NCBI RefSeq assembly: GCF_040545925.1
Contig: NZ_JBEPMX010000002.1
Location: 1-64,000, forward strand
Reading direction: 5' to 3'
DNA length: 64,000 bases
Source: Alkalibacillus flavidus
GTDB lineage: Bacteria > Bacillota > Bacilli > Bacillales > Alkalibacillaceae
The notes under the pieces were generated by a model that was not told the origin of the DNA, did not search any database, and was given only the letters and a program-made list of their open reading frames with translations. This document shows positions 6,986 to 15,760 of this stretch, one piece after another. Within the stretch, counting starts at the first letter, position 1; each line of letters starts with the position of its first letter. The position numbers and the translations under genes are program-made.

Positions 6986-8314
6986 TTAGTCTCCTCTCTT
7001 TTGACGATTCCCTTTACGATATTGATCACGTTTTAAGTCTTTTTTAAATTTATCTTTTTCTTGCTTCATCTTCTTTTTATAACCTGGTTTAACTTGTTTG
7101 CGCTTTTTGACTTTCTTCCACGCTTGTTGATCCAATTGTTGCTCTTGTTTTTCGCGCTGTTTACGTTCATTCCATTTTTTAACGGGTACCCATTCACCGT
7201 TTTTAATGTCATAGTTCTCAAACGTAATACCGCGTTCTTCTAATTCTTGGATCACAGTTAAATCATCGTCATGATACAAACTGACGGCTGTTCCTTCTAA
7301 GCCGGCACGGGCCGTTCGTCCAACTCGGTGAATATAACTTTCCACATCAAATGGAATCTCAGCATTAAATACGTGACTGACACCTGGAATATCGATGCCG
7401 CGTGCAGCGAGATCTGTTGCGACAATATACTCATAGCGCAATGCTTTGACATCTTTGAGCATCCGTTTACGTTCTCGCGGTTTTAGACCTCCATGGATAA
7501 CACCTACATCAAGTCCTCGGTCACGTAAACTGTCCGCTAATTGATCGGCGTGTTCTTTTTTATTCACAAATATCAAGGCAATATACGGATGAATTAATTT
7601 AGACGCTTCTTCAATCACGGCTGCTGGTTCACGATGCTTTAATGGTATTAACCTGTGCTCTAACTGTTCCGGACTTAACACGTGCTCATCAATTTGAATA
7701 TGTTCTGGATTCGTTAAATACTTTGTTAAAAACGGCTGCAACCCTTTCGGAATGGTTGCCGAAAACACTAATGTTTGTACATCATCATGCATGCGGTATA
7801 ACACGTTATCGACTTCTTCAATTAAGCCTAAGTCGATCAACAAATCCGCTTCATCGATAACAACGTTTCTGACCGTTGACGGATTAATGGTTTGTTCTTC
7901 TATAAAATCTAATATACGTCCCGGTGTCCCGACAATGATATGGGGGGGGTGTTGTAGCTTTTGCTCTAATCGTTGTTTATCCGTTCCACCAATCACGAGC
8001 TTGGATGTCCATGCTTCATCTGTTAAGTTGATCATGGTTTTCACTTCTTCATAAATTTGCATCGCTAATTCACGTGTCGGTGTGATAATTAACGTTTGTG
8101 TTTCATCACGACTCGAATCAAGCTGATCAAATAATGGAATTAAATAAGCATGCGTCTTCCCAGTCCCTGTTTGTGACTGACCGATGATATTTCGTCGCTT
8201 CAACGCAGGCGGAATAACGCGCTGTTGAATGTCAGTTGGATGTTTAAAACCTAACTGATTCACAATGTGTAACATGTTTTGCGATAAATCATATGATTGA
8301 AAATACTGTTTCAT
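6986..8314 (-). CDS. cshB: DEAD-box ATP-dependent RNA helicase
   Basis: A 442-residue helicase matching CshB (YqfR) in length, motifs and position. Helicase motifs in order: Q motif (GFKHPTDIQQRVIPPAL), GQSQTGTGKTHAY (Walker A), PTRELAMQIYEE, DEAD, SAT, and the C-terminal ARGIDIP and HRVGRTARAG. A long lysine-rich tail (about 380-442) probably binds RNA. In B. subtilis CshB works in mRNA turnover and cold adaptation. It has an SD (AAAAGGAG) and diverges from ispH. An eight-C run encodes part of QHPPHI (7942-7949). Confidence 0.94.
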   Translation of the reverse strand: MKQYFQSYDLSQNMLHIVNQLGFKHPTDIQQRVIPPALKRRNIIGQSQTGTGKTHAYLIPLFDQLDSSRDETQTLIITPTRELAMQIYEEVKTMINLTDEAWTSKLVIGGTDKQRLEQKLQHPPHIIVGTPGRILDFIEEQTINPSTVRNVVIDEADLLIDLGLIEEVDNVLYRMHDDVQTLVFSATIPKGLQPFLTKYLTNPEHIQIDEHVLSPEQLEHRLIPLKHREPAAVIEEASKLIHPYIALIFVNKKEHADQLADSLRDRGLDVGVIHGGLKPRERKRMLKDVKALRYEYIVATDLAARGIDIPGVSHVFNAEIPFDVESYIHRVGRTARAGLEGTAVSLYHDDDLTVIQELEERGITFENYDIKNGEWVPVKKWNERKQREKQEQQLDQQAWKKVKKRKQVKPGYKKKMKQEKDKFKKDLKRDQYRKGNRQKRGD

Positions 8315-8386
8315 TTTACCGAACTCCTTTTCTTCCCCTTCATATTATAAACGACACAAGCGAACAACGCTACTCATTCAAAGATT

Positions 8387-8415
8387 TTGTCAAAGTCGAT
8401 AAAAACCATTATAAT
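8387..8415 (+). promoter_or_regulatory. Sigma-A promoter of ispH
   Basis: TTGTCA (8387-8392), a 17-nt spacer and a perfect TATAAT (8410-8415). RNA would start near 8422, leaving a leader of about 30 nt before the ispH start. Confidence 0.8.
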
Positions 8416-8453
8416 GACACTAGAGATGTTAGTTATGAGGAGGCCATGTTGAC

Positions 8454-9413
8454 ATGGAAGTCATTAAAATTGCGCCAAGGGGATATTGTTACGGTGTGGT
8501 GGATGCAATGGTTATCGCAAGTAATGCAGCAAAAGACCAAAACTTACCACGTCCGATTTATATACTAGGCATGATCGTCCACAATAGTCACGTCACACAA
8601 GCATTTGAAGATGAAGGTGTGATCACACTAGATGGAAAAGATAAAACACGTGACGAATTATTAAAAGATATTGATGAAGGTACTGTTGTTTTCACTGCTC
8701 ACGGTGTATCACCTGAAGTGAAACAAGTAGCTGAAGAGAAAGGTTTAACGGTATTAGATGCTACATGTCCAGATGTTACGCGCACACACGACTTAATCCG
8801 TGACCGGGTCAGCGAAGGATATGAAATTGTTTATATCGGCAAGCGAGGACATCCTGAGCCTGAAGGGGCTGTCGGTGTTGCACCAGACCATGTTCATCTC
8901 ATCCAAGATGAAGACGAAGTAGACGATTTAGATTTACCGAGTGATGCTAAAGTTCTCGTTACAAATCAGACAACGATGAGTCAATGGGATGTTTACGACA
9001 CCATGTTAAAAGTACAAGAGAAATACCCACAAACCGAAATGGAACAAGAAATCTGCATGGCCACACAAGTCCGACAAGAAGCGGTTGCAGAACAAGCGGT
9101 AGATGCTGATTTAACATTAGTCGTGGGTGACCCAAAAAGTAATAACTCCAATCGTTTAGCGCAAGTGTCTAAAGAAAAAGCAGGAACTGAAGCCTATCGC
9201 ATTTCAGATGTATCAGAGATCAATCTTGATTGGCTCGATGGCTGTAAAACAGTTGCTGTTACAGCTGGTGCATCAACACCAACACCAATTGCCAAAGAAG
9301 TGATCAAGTTTATAGAAGAATATGACCCGGACAACCAAGAAACATGGGATTTAACGAGTAAAGTGACAAGACAAAAAATATTGCCAAAAGTAAAACCGAA
9401 AAAACGTGCATAA
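8454..9413 (+). CDS. ispH: 4-hydroxy-3-methylbut-2-enyl diphosphate reductase
   Basis: A 319-residue iron-sulfur enzyme for the last step of the MEP pathway, making IPP and DMAPP from HMBPP. The three cluster cysteines are C12 (RGYCYGV), C105 (DATCPDV) and C201 (EICMAT). H43 and H83 (TAHG) and the GDPKSNNSNRL motif that holds the diphosphate are present. The start is the ATG at 8454, 11 nt after AGGAGG; an earlier ATG at 8446 is in another frame. It has its own promoter and terminator and diverges from cshB. Confidence 0.97.
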   Translation: MEVIKIAPRGYCYGVVDAMVIASNAAKDQNLPRPIYILGMIVHNSHVTQAFEDEGVITLDGKDKTRDELLKDIDEGTVVFTAHGVSPEVKQVAEEKGLTVLDATCPDVTRTHDLIRDRVSEGYEIVYIGKRGHPEPEGAVGVAPDHVHLIQDEDEVDDLDLPSDAKVLVTNQTTMSQWDVYDTMLKVQEKYPQTEMEQEICMATQVRQEAVAEQAVDADLTLVVGDPKSNNSNRLAQVSKEKAGTEAYRISDVSEINLDWLDGCKTVAVTAGASTPTPIAKEVIKFIEEYDPDNQETWDLTSKVTRQKILPKVKPKKRA

Positions 9414-9452
9414 AAAAATGCCGGTCTACTCCAATGTAGGCCGGCATTTTTC
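9413..9452. terminator. Bidirectional terminator between ispH and guaA
   Basis: The stem AAAAATGCCGG/CCGGCATTTTT with an inner CTAC/GTAG extension (9415-9451) has A and T runs on opposite sides. It serves ispH (rightward) and guaA (leftward). Confidence 0.9.
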
Positions 9453-9457
9453 TAACC

Positions 9458-10996
9458 TTACTCCCATTCAATCGTGGAAGGTGGCTTGCTCGTGATATCA
9501 TAGACGACTCGGTTCACTTGATTGACTTCATTCGTAATTCGATTTGAGATTTTTTCTAACACGTCCCACGGTAACCTCGCCCAGTCGGAAGTCATCCCAT
9601 CAACTGACGTAACAGCACGAATCGCGACCGTATGATTATACGAGCGTTCGTCACCTTGTACCCCCACACTTTGAATGCCCGGTAAAACGGTGAAATATTG
9701 CCACACATCACGCTCTAAATCATTCCATTTGATCTCTTCTCGTAATATAGCATCTGATTCGCGTACAATCTCCAATTTATCTTCGGTAATATCACCTAAT
9801 ACACGAATCCCTAAACCTGGACCAGGAAACGGTTGACGCCATACAATATGCTCTGGAATCCCTAATTGTTCACCTAAACGACGAACTTCGTCTTTAAATA
9901 GCGCTTTAAGTGGTTCGATCAAGTCTAAATTCATTTGCTCAGGCAAACCACCGACGTTATGGTGCGACTTAATTGTTTGAGCTGTTTCCGTGCCACTTTC
10001 GATAATATCTGTATAAAGCGTCCCTTGCGCTAAATAATCAATATTCGTTAATTGATCCGCTTGCTCATCAAAGACTTCAATAAATTCATTACCGATAATT
10101 TTTCGTTTTTGTTCCGGATCCGAAACACCAGCTAACTTCGATAAAAATCGATCTTGGGCATCGACTTTAATCACATTCATGTTAAAGCCATCTTCAAACA
10201 TCGTCATGACGTCGTCAGCTTCTTGTTTTCTAAGTAAACCGTGATCAACAAAAATACAGGTTAACTGATCTCCGATTGCTTTATGCAACAACACGGCGAC
10301 AACTGACGAATCTACACCACCACTTAAGGCACATAACACGTTTCGACCTTGCACTTCGTCTCTAATTTGTTCAATTTGCATATCGACGACATGGTCCATT
10401 GTCCACTCGCCAACACACCCACAAACATCATAGACAAATTGTTTTAACATATCATTGCCGTGTTCAGTATGATTGACTTCTGGATGAAATTGCACCCCAT
10501 AAAATTGCTTATCTTGATTGCTAAATGAAGCGATCGGACACGATTCATTCGTCGCATTCACAACAAAACCTTCAGGCACATCTGTCACCAAATCACCATG
10601 ACTCATCCAGACGCGTTGCTGATGTGGTAAGCCATTAAATAATGCTGACGACTGTTGGATGTCAATTGACGCTTTACCGTACTCTCGGTTGGTTGCTTTC
10701 GTCACATCCCCACCTAATTGCTTAGCCATGACTTGCATACCATAACAAATCCCTAAAATAGGTACTCCCAACTCATAAATAGCAGGGTCTAGCTGCGATG
10801 CATGGTCATCATAAACACTTCCTGGACCGCCTGACAAAATAATGCCTTTCGGGTTCATCTCTTTCAGTTCATTTGCCGTGATGTTATTCGGGTGCAATTC
10901 ACTATAAACCCCGACTTCACGCAAACGTCTCGTAATTAATTGATTATACTGGCTACCAAAATCTAATACAATGATCTTTTCTTGAATCGTCGTCAT
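9458..10996 (-). CDS. guaA: GMP synthase (glutamine-hydrolysing)
   Basis: A 512-residue cytosolic enzyme converting XMP, glutamine and ATP to GMP. The N-terminal class I glutamine amidotransferase has nucleophile C84 (LGICYGMQ) and the His-Glu pair in QFHPEVNHTEHG. The ATP-pyrophosphatase domain has the P-loop ALSGGVDSSV, and the C-terminal dimerisation domain ends in KPPSTIEWE. I placed the start at 10996, 7 nt after AAGGAG; longer forms would start inside the leader. The length matches B. subtilis (513). The gene lies behind a guanine riboswitch and directly downstream of guaB, so both enzymes from IMP to GMP are adjacent. Confidence 0.97.
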   Translation of the reverse strand: MTTIQEKIIVLDFGSQYNQLITRRLREVGVYSELHPNNITANELKEMNPKGIILSGGPGSVYDDHASQLDPAIYELGVPILGICYGMQVMAKQLGGDVTKATNREYGKASIDIQQSSALFNGLPHQQRVWMSHGDLVTDVPEGFVVNATNESCPIASFSNQDKQFYGVQFHPEVNHTEHGNDMLKQFVYDVCGCVGEWTMDHVVDMQIEQIRDEVQGRNVLCALSGGVDSSVVAVLLHKAIGDQLTCIFVDHGLLRKQEADDVMTMFEDGFNMNVIKVDAQDRFLSKLAGVSDPEQKRKIIGNEFIEVFDEQADQLTNIDYLAQGTLYTDIIESGTETAQTIKSHHNVGGLPEQMNLDLIEPLKALFKDEVRRLGEQLGIPEHIVWRQPFPGPGLGIRVLGDITEDKLEIVRESDAILREEIKWNDLERDVWQYFTVLPGIQSVGVQGDERSYNHTVAIRAVTSVDGMTSDWARLPWDVLEKISNRITNEVNQVNRVVYDITSKPPSTIEWE

Positions 10997-11025
10997 GTTC
11001 ATACTCCTTATCCGATATTCAATTA

Positions 11026-11067
11026 ACAAAAAAATACAACTCCACTTCATCGTTCACATGAAGGCAG
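11026..11067 (-). terminator. Riboswitch-controlled terminator before guaA
   Basis: On the minus strand CTGCCTTCAT (11067-11058) can pair imperfectly with ATGAAGTGGAG (11050-11040), followed by a run of seven Ts (11033-11027). The first arm can instead pair perfectly with 11093-11084, which also forms the 3' strand of aptamer helix P1, so the folds exclude one another. Confidence 0.7.
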
Positions 11068-11085
11068 AATTGTATCAATTAACCT

Positions 11086-11158
11086 GCCTTCATAGTCCAG
11101 TTGTTTAAGGCAACTTGGTAGAAACACTTACGCCTTATTCGTAAGTATATATGAAAGT
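11086..11158 (-). promoter_or_regulatory. Guanine riboswitch (purine aptamer) of guaA
   Basis: The minus strand matches the purine-riboswitch consensus: P1 strand CTTTCAT, then ATA, the P2 hairpin (ACTTACG..CGTAAGT), junction GTTTCTACC, the P3 hairpin (AGTTG..CAACT) and GGACTATGA closing P1. The ligand-reading base is C (GACTATG), which specifies guanine; adenine aptamers have T there. P1's 3' strand competes with the antiterminator arm downstream, giving the standard OFF switch that stops guaA transcription when guanine is plentiful. Confidence 0.93.
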
Positions 11159-11196
11159 TTCATTATTGTATTAAATTGTTAATCGTGTATGTGATA

Positions 11197-12660
11197 TTAA
11201 ACAGAATAATTAGGTGCCTCTTTCGTTACTTGTACATCATGTGGATGACTTTCACGTAGGCCTGCTCCTGTAATTTTTACGAATTGTGCTTGTTCACGTA
11301 AAGACGATAAATGAGGCGTACCGCAATACCCCATACCAGAACGAACACCACCGATCATTTGAAAGAGTGTATCAGCAACGGCTCCTTTATAGTCTACACG
11401 GCCTTCAATACCTTCTGGAACAAATTTCTTCGCTTCTTCTTGGAAATAGCGATCCTTACTTCCTTGTTCCATAGAAGCAACAGACCCCATGCCGCGATAG
11501 ACTTTAAATCGACGGCCTTGATGAATCTCGACATGACCAGGACTTTCGGTTGTACCCGCTAATGCACTACCGAGCATAACCGCATGACCGCCTGCTGCTA
11601 ATGCTTTAACGATGTCACCGGAATATTTAATGCCACCATCTGCAATAATTGGCACATTATGTTGACGAGCTTTTGTCGCACAATCATAGACGGCTGTTAT
11701 TTGAGGAACGCCTACACCAGCAACGACGCGTGTTGTACAAATTGACCCAGGTCCGATTCCGACTTTAATCACATCAGCACCAGCATCAATTAACGCCTTT
11801 GTACCTTCAGCCGTTGCCACATTACCTGCAATGATATTGACACTTGGGTAAGTGTGACGAATCATATGAATCGTATCGAGCACACCTTGCGAATGACCAT
11901 GCGCTGTATCAATCACTAACGCATCAACACCAGCTTGGACCAACTGTTCTGTGCGTCGTGTTGTATCACCCGACACGCCAACCGCTGCAGCGACGAGCAA
12001 ACGGCCAGCTTGATCAACTGCAGAACTTGGGTATTCCACATCTTTTTCAATGTCTTTTATCGTGATAAGGCCTTTTAAAACATTATCCTCATCCACAAGA
12101 GGCAGTTTTTCGATACGGTGTTGTTGAAGAATTTGTTCCGCCTGATCTAACGTTGTATCAACAGATGATGTCACCAAGCGTTCCTTCGTCATGACATCGT
12201 TGATCGGCATTGAATAATCAACAATAAAACGCAAATCCCGATTCGTAATAATGCCAACTAACTTACGGTCATCTTCGTTATTGACAATCGGAACACCTGA
12301 AATACGATACTTACCCATTAAATACTCAGCATCAAACACTTGGTGATCAGGTGTTAAGTAAAACGGATCAGTAATAACACCACGTTCAGACCGTTTCACT
12401 TTGTCAACTTGGTCTGCCTGTTCTTCAATCGACATGTTTTTGTGTATAACACCTAAACCACCTTGGCGAGCCATGGCGATTGCCATATCTGCTTCGGTGA
12501 CCGTGTCCATTCCCGAACTAATCAACGGCATTTTCAGCTTCAACGTGTCTGTTAATGTCGTTGAGACATCAACATCTTTCGGCACGACATTTGATTCAGC
12601 AGGTAATAACAATACATCATCAAACGTCAATCCTTCTTTTTTAAATTTGTCTTCCCACAC
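11197..12660 (-). CDS. guaB: IMP dehydrogenase
   Basis: A 487-residue NAD-dependent enzyme turning IMP into XMP, the first committed step to GMP. The barrel is interrupted by a CBS pair (about 95-210). The catalytic-loop Cys is in GPGSICTTR (about 304), followed by DGGIKYSGD and the MGSALAG and YRGMGS nucleotide-binding motifs. I chose the GTG at 12660 (WEDKFKKEGLTFDDVLL) because it lies 11 nt after AGGAG and matches the family N-terminus; the GTG at 12669 is only 2 nt from the SD. It has its own promoter. No riboswitch precedes it, unlike guaA. Confidence 0.97.
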   Translation of the reverse strand: MWEDKFKKEGLTFDDVLLLPAESNVVPKDVDVSTTLTDTLKLKMPLISSGMDTVTEADMAIAMARQGGLGVIHKNMSIEEQADQVDKVKRSERGVITDPFYLTPDHQVFDAEYLMGKYRISGVPIVNNEDDRKLVGIITNRDLRFIVDYSMPINDVMTKERLVTSSVDTTLDQAEQILQQHRIEKLPLVDEDNVLKGLITIKDIEKDVEYPSSAVDQAGRLLVAAAVGVSGDTTRRTEQLVQAGVDALVIDTAHGHSQGVLDTIHMIRHTYPSVNIIAGNVATAEGTKALIDAGADVIKVGIGPGSICTTRVVAGVGVPQITAVYDCATKARQHNVPIIADGGIKYSGDIVKALAAGGHAVMLGSALAGTTESPGHVEIHQGRRFKVYRGMGSVASMEQGSKDRYFQEEAKKFVPEGIEGRVDYKGAVADTLFQMIGGVRSGMGYCGTPHLSSLREQAQFVKITGAGLRESHPHDVQVTKEAPNYSV

Positions 12661-12746
12661 GATTAACACATCTCCTTTTCACCTATTGCATTTTTTTCAA
12701 CTCGTTAGTATCATGAGCTATTGATTGATATGCAAATATTAAAAGT

Positions 12747-12775
12747 AGATTAACAATCGCATCAGACCATGTCAA
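12747..12775 (-). promoter_or_regulatory. Sigma-A promoter of guaB
   Basis: The minus strand has a perfect TTGACA (12775-12770), a 17-nt spacer and TAATCT (12752-12747). The leader to the guaB start is about 80 nt; I see no aptamer or terminator in it. Confidence 0.65.
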
Positions 12776-12815
12776 TGACATGAAGACAAGTAAAAAGATT
12801 TGAAAAATTCATGCA

Positions 12816-13940
12816 TTACGTATTTAAAAACTGAAACGGTTCAGTGACCTGGTTAGAGGAGATGAATTCAACATGACCATGTTTAGCACTGGCACGATTT
12901 TCAAGTTCACGTTTTAATTCTGACTTCACGATTTGTTCAATATGGTGACCTGGATCAATCATCGCTAAGCCGATCCCTAATGCATCATGTGCTGTGTGGT
13001 AATAGACATCGCCTGTGATCAATACGTCAGCCCCTTGACGTTTAGCCTGTTGAATAAATTTATTGCCATCACCACCAATAACGGCTACCTTTTTAACCTT
13101 TTTGTCTGGACGACCAACAAACCTTAACTGCGGAACATTAAACGCATGTTTGACTGCTTGCGCGAACTGTTCGAGCGTCGTCGCCTCAGACAGTGTTCCG
13201 ATACGACCGAGCCCATATGTTTCACCTGATAAGTTTAACGGATAGACATCATATGCCATTTCTTCGTATGGATGGGCATCAGTCGCTTTCGTAATCGTTT
13301 CATTTAAACGTCCTTCAGATACGACTGTTTCCAAGCGTATTTCGTTCACTTTTTCCAATTCTCCTGCAGACCCGATATATGGGTCAGTACCTTCTTGAGG
13401 TTTAAAGGTGCCATATCCTTCGCTATTAAACGTACAATGGCTATAATTGCCAATATGACCTGCACCAGCTTCAGATAAGGCATCACGCACTTCATCTTCA
13501 TGAGATGTTGGGACAAAGACGACGATTTTATACAGTGATTCTTGTTCTGTCGGTACCACAACATCGTCAGACTTAAGATTTAGCTGTGACATTAACCAAT
13601 CATTAACGCCTCCTTGAGCTATATCTAGATTGGTATGCGCGGCGTACACTGTTATTTGATGTTGAATGAGCTTTTGAACGATTTTCCCTTTTTCACTGTT
13701 TAAATCCACTGTTTTTAACGGTTTAAAAATAAGCGGGTGATGAGCAATGATTAAATCGATATCTTTTTCGATCGCTTCATCGACGACACCCTCTAAAACG
13801 TCTAATGCTATCATGACACGGTTAACAGGTTGATTAAGATCACCAACTTGTAAACCAATCGGATCCCCATCAAATGCGAGTTTTTTCGGTGCAAAAGATT
13901 CCAATAACTTAATAATATCATTTGCAGTTGTTTGTGCCAT
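12816..13940 (-). CDS. Nif3-like dinuclear metal centre protein (YqfO)
   Basis: A 374-residue protein of the Nif3/DUF34 family, forming toroidal hexamers with two metal ions per subunit. Metal-binding motifs are present: DPIGLQVGD near the start, IIAHHPLIF (about 64-72), HTNLD (about 101-105) and the C-terminal ITGDVYYH and DPGHHIEQ. A PII-like domain is inserted in the middle (about 125-235), as usual for the long Firmicute form. The substrate is not established; GTP cyclohydrolase labels in databases are doubtful. Its start overlaps the trmK stop by one base, and the same pairing occurs in B. subtilis. Confidence 0.93.
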   Translation of the reverse strand: MAQTTANDIIKLLESFAPKKLAFDGDPIGLQVGDLNQPVNRVMIALDVLEGVVDEAIEKDIDLIIAHHPLIFKPLKTVDLNSEKGKIVQKLIQHQITVYAAHTNLDIAQGGVNDWLMSQLNLKSDDVVVPTEQESLYKIVVFVPTSHEDEVRDALSEAGAGHIGNYSHCTFNSEGYGTFKPQEGTDPYIGSAGELEKVNEIRLETVVSEGRLNETITKATDAHPYEEMAYDVYPLNLSGETYGLGRIGTLSEATTLEQFAQAVKHAFNVPQLRFVGRPDKKVKKVAVIGGDGNKFIQQAKRQGADVLITGDVYYHTAHDALGIGLAMIDPGHHIEQIVKSELKRELENRASAKHGHVEFISSNQVTEPFQFLNT

Positions 13941-14635
13941 TACGATAACGCCTCCTTAATCCAATGTAATTCTTGTTCAAATTGTTCAATTTTTTCTTGG
14001 TTAGGCACCTTCGCTTGTTTCATATTTTGAATAATATCTTGTTGATTCTGGTATACCGATGACCATTTTTCCCGAAACGCTTGATTCGGTTGTTGCAACA
14101 TGAGAGGTCCAAGGTAAAGTTCACGCTCTGTGTAGTTGACTGGTTGTGCGCTTTTAGTTAATACTAAGATTTCATAATAATAACCATCTTCTTGCAAAAC
14201 GGTTTCATAGTTAATGACAAATTGATTGTCGACTGCAAAACGGCGGATGAGGTTTGCATCAATATTAGGTTGCAATATAAGTAATTCGTCACCTGAAAGT
14301 TTGTCTTGACCATCTGTTAATATGGAAGAAATGAGTGAGCCACCCATTCCAGCAATTGTGATGCAATCCGCTTCACCTCGTTCAATGACCGATAAGCCAT
14401 CACCAAGCCTTACATCGATTTGGTCAGATAAACCAAATTGGGTTACTTGATTTATGGCTGCTTGTTTCGGACCTTCATTCACTTCACCTGCAATTGCTTT
14501 CATTGACGGTCGTTCGAGGCAAATATAACAAGGTAATTGAGCATGATCTGATCCGATATCAGCTAAAACTTTGGTGTCATGCGGTATTAATTGTTTAACT
14601 TGAGTTAATCGTTGAGATAAGACGGACTGTTTCAT
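13940..14635 (-). CDS. trmK: tRNA (adenine(22)-N(1))-methyltransferase
   Basis: A 231-residue SAM-dependent methyltransferase of the TrmK (YqfN) family, which makes m1A22 in tRNA. Motif I is LADIGSDHAQLP (about 25-36) and the catalytic region is ITIAGMGGSLI (about 92-102), followed by LQPN. A C-terminal coiled coil (about 165-231) is typical. The gene lies between cccA and the Nif3 gene as in B. subtilis, and overlaps the latter. Confidence 0.94.
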   Translation of the reverse strand: MKQSVLSQRLTQVKQLIPHDTKVLADIGSDHAQLPCYICLERPSMKAIAGEVNEGPKQAAINQVTQFGLSDQIDVRLGDGLSVIERGEADCITIAGMGGSLISSILTDGQDKLSGDELLILQPNIDANLIRRFAVDNQFVINYETVLQEDGYYYEILVLTKSAQPVNYTERELYLGPLMLQQPNQAFREKWSSVYQNQQDIIQNMKQAKVPNQEKIEQFEQELHWIKEALS

Positions 14636-14654
14636 GTAGGTTCCCCTTTGTTAA

Positions 14655-14712
14655 AAGTAAAAAGCCCAGAAACGATTGTCTGTATGTACATTACAAACAT
14701 GCTCCTGGACTT
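14655..14712 (-). terminator. Terminator after cccA
   Basis: A long hairpin has outer arms AAGTCCAG/CTGGGCTT (14712-14705 with 14669-14662) and an inner TGTTTGTA/TACAGACA helix, followed by TTTTTACTTTT on the minus strand. Confidence 0.75.
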
Positions 14713-14725
14713 ATCATTCATATCC

Positions 14726-15088
14726 TTACTGTTCAGATAACCATTCAGCTAACATTTGCGCTTGCTCATCATTAGCATAGTTACCTGTCATTAGCGGGCT
14801 TCCTTCTACACCGTTCGCGATAATATCTTGTAATTCTTCAACAGAGTAATCATCACTAACATTTTGAAGAGAAGGGCCAGTCCCACCTTCTAAGTTACCA
14901 CCGTGACATGACATACAATTATTCTCGTAGTATGCTTCAGGGTTTTCTGCTGACTCTTCCGTTTGTTCTTCACCATCAGATTCATCAGCATTTTGCATTT
15001 GACTTAAGCCAACGCCACTCATAACTATAATGGCTATAATACCTAAAACCGCAATCGTAGCAAATGGTACAATTGGATTTCTGCTCAT
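14726..15088 (-). CDS. cccA: Membrane-anchored cytochrome c-550
   Basis: A 120-residue small cytochrome c facing the outside of the membrane. A signal-anchor helix covers residues 8-28, then an acidic linker (34-50), then the haem domain with C58, C61 and H62 (CMSCH) and probable axial M100 (SPLM). I chose the ATG at 15088, 9 nt after AAGGAGG; the ATG at 15097 touches the SD. It carries electrons in aerobic respiration. The place between rpoD and trmK is as in B. subtilis. Its own terminator follows. Confidence 0.93.
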   Translation of the reverse strand: MSRNPIVPFATIAVLGIIAIIVMSGVGLSQMQNADESDGEEQTEESAENPEAYYENNCMSCHGGNLEGGTGPSLQNVSDDYSVEELQDIIANGVEGSPLMTGNYANDEQAQMLAEWLSEQ

Positions 15089-15187
15089 CGAATTCATCCT
15101 CCTTAAGTGACCATAAATATGTATCTTTCAGCTATATTTATTTTACTTCAAAAATAGCATAACGGAAAGGGCAAAAATGTGAAATTA

Positions 15188-15736
15188 TTATAAAAAAATC
15201 ATTGACGCTAATAACATAATCCCAACAATGCCGGAAGCTGTTAAATAATAATAGCGCCAATATATCCCAATAATAACCCATAACACACAGTGAACCGCTA
15301 TCACACCATTAAGTAACATACCTTGCCCGTATAATGTGTTGATAAACGATATTGAACTTATGAGTAATACTAAAAAAACAAGCATAACTGGAATGTGTAT
15401 CATCGAACTCGCACGTCGTCTAAACCAATAGACATGGCCGATTAATATAATGAGTATTAATACAGATAACGATAAATCAACGGCGACATTAAGTTCAACC
15501 ACGACTGACATCAATAATGAAGCAGGAAGAAGAAGGAGAAGAAAGATCACGTCTAAATAAATCAACGCTTGTTTACGATTCTTCTTCTTAACAGACTGAT
15601 CATTTTCTTCTTCTACACCTTCCCCAAACGTATAAAGAGCAAGTAAAAAATCACAATATTCAGCTGGTAAAAGCTTGGATTTTTTCCAATGTTTTATTTC
15701 ATCAATAATTACCTGTTTTCGATCATCATTCCCCAT
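15188..15736 (-). CDS. Multi-pass membrane protein of unknown function
   Basis: A 182-residue protein I do not recognise. Residues 1-55 are soluble and charged (HWKKSKLLPAEYCDFLLALYTFGEG), a little like DUF2157 N-termini. Residues 55-182 hold five or six hydrophobic helices with an arginine-rich turn (WFRRRAS) in the middle. An SD (GGAGGTG) lies 4 nt before the ATG. It begins 24 bp after rpoD with no terminator between, so it is probably read from the dnaG-rpoD operon. No catalytic motif is visible. Confidence 0.7.
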   Translation of the reverse strand: MGNDDRKQVIIDEIKHWKKSKLLPAEYCDFLLALYTFGEGVEEENDQSVKKKNRKQALIYLDVIFLLLLLPASLLMSVVVELNVAVDLSLSVLILIILIGHVYWFRRRASSMIHIPVMLVFLVLLISSISFINTLYGQGMLLNGVIAVHCVLWVIIGIYWRYYYLTASGIVGIMLLASMIFL

Positions 15737-15760
15737 GTTGCACCTCCGAGATTGGAGAGG

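Noticed and set aside
7942..7949. An eight-base G/C homopolymer in cshB that could allow slippage or phase variation.
   Set aside because: It encodes a conserved-looking QHPPHI stretch in an intact core gene, is a single short tract, and nothing suggests a switch.
12661..12815. A purine riboswitch in front of guaB.
   Set aside because: The leader lacks the aptamer junction motifs and any terminator; only a sigma-A promoter is seen.
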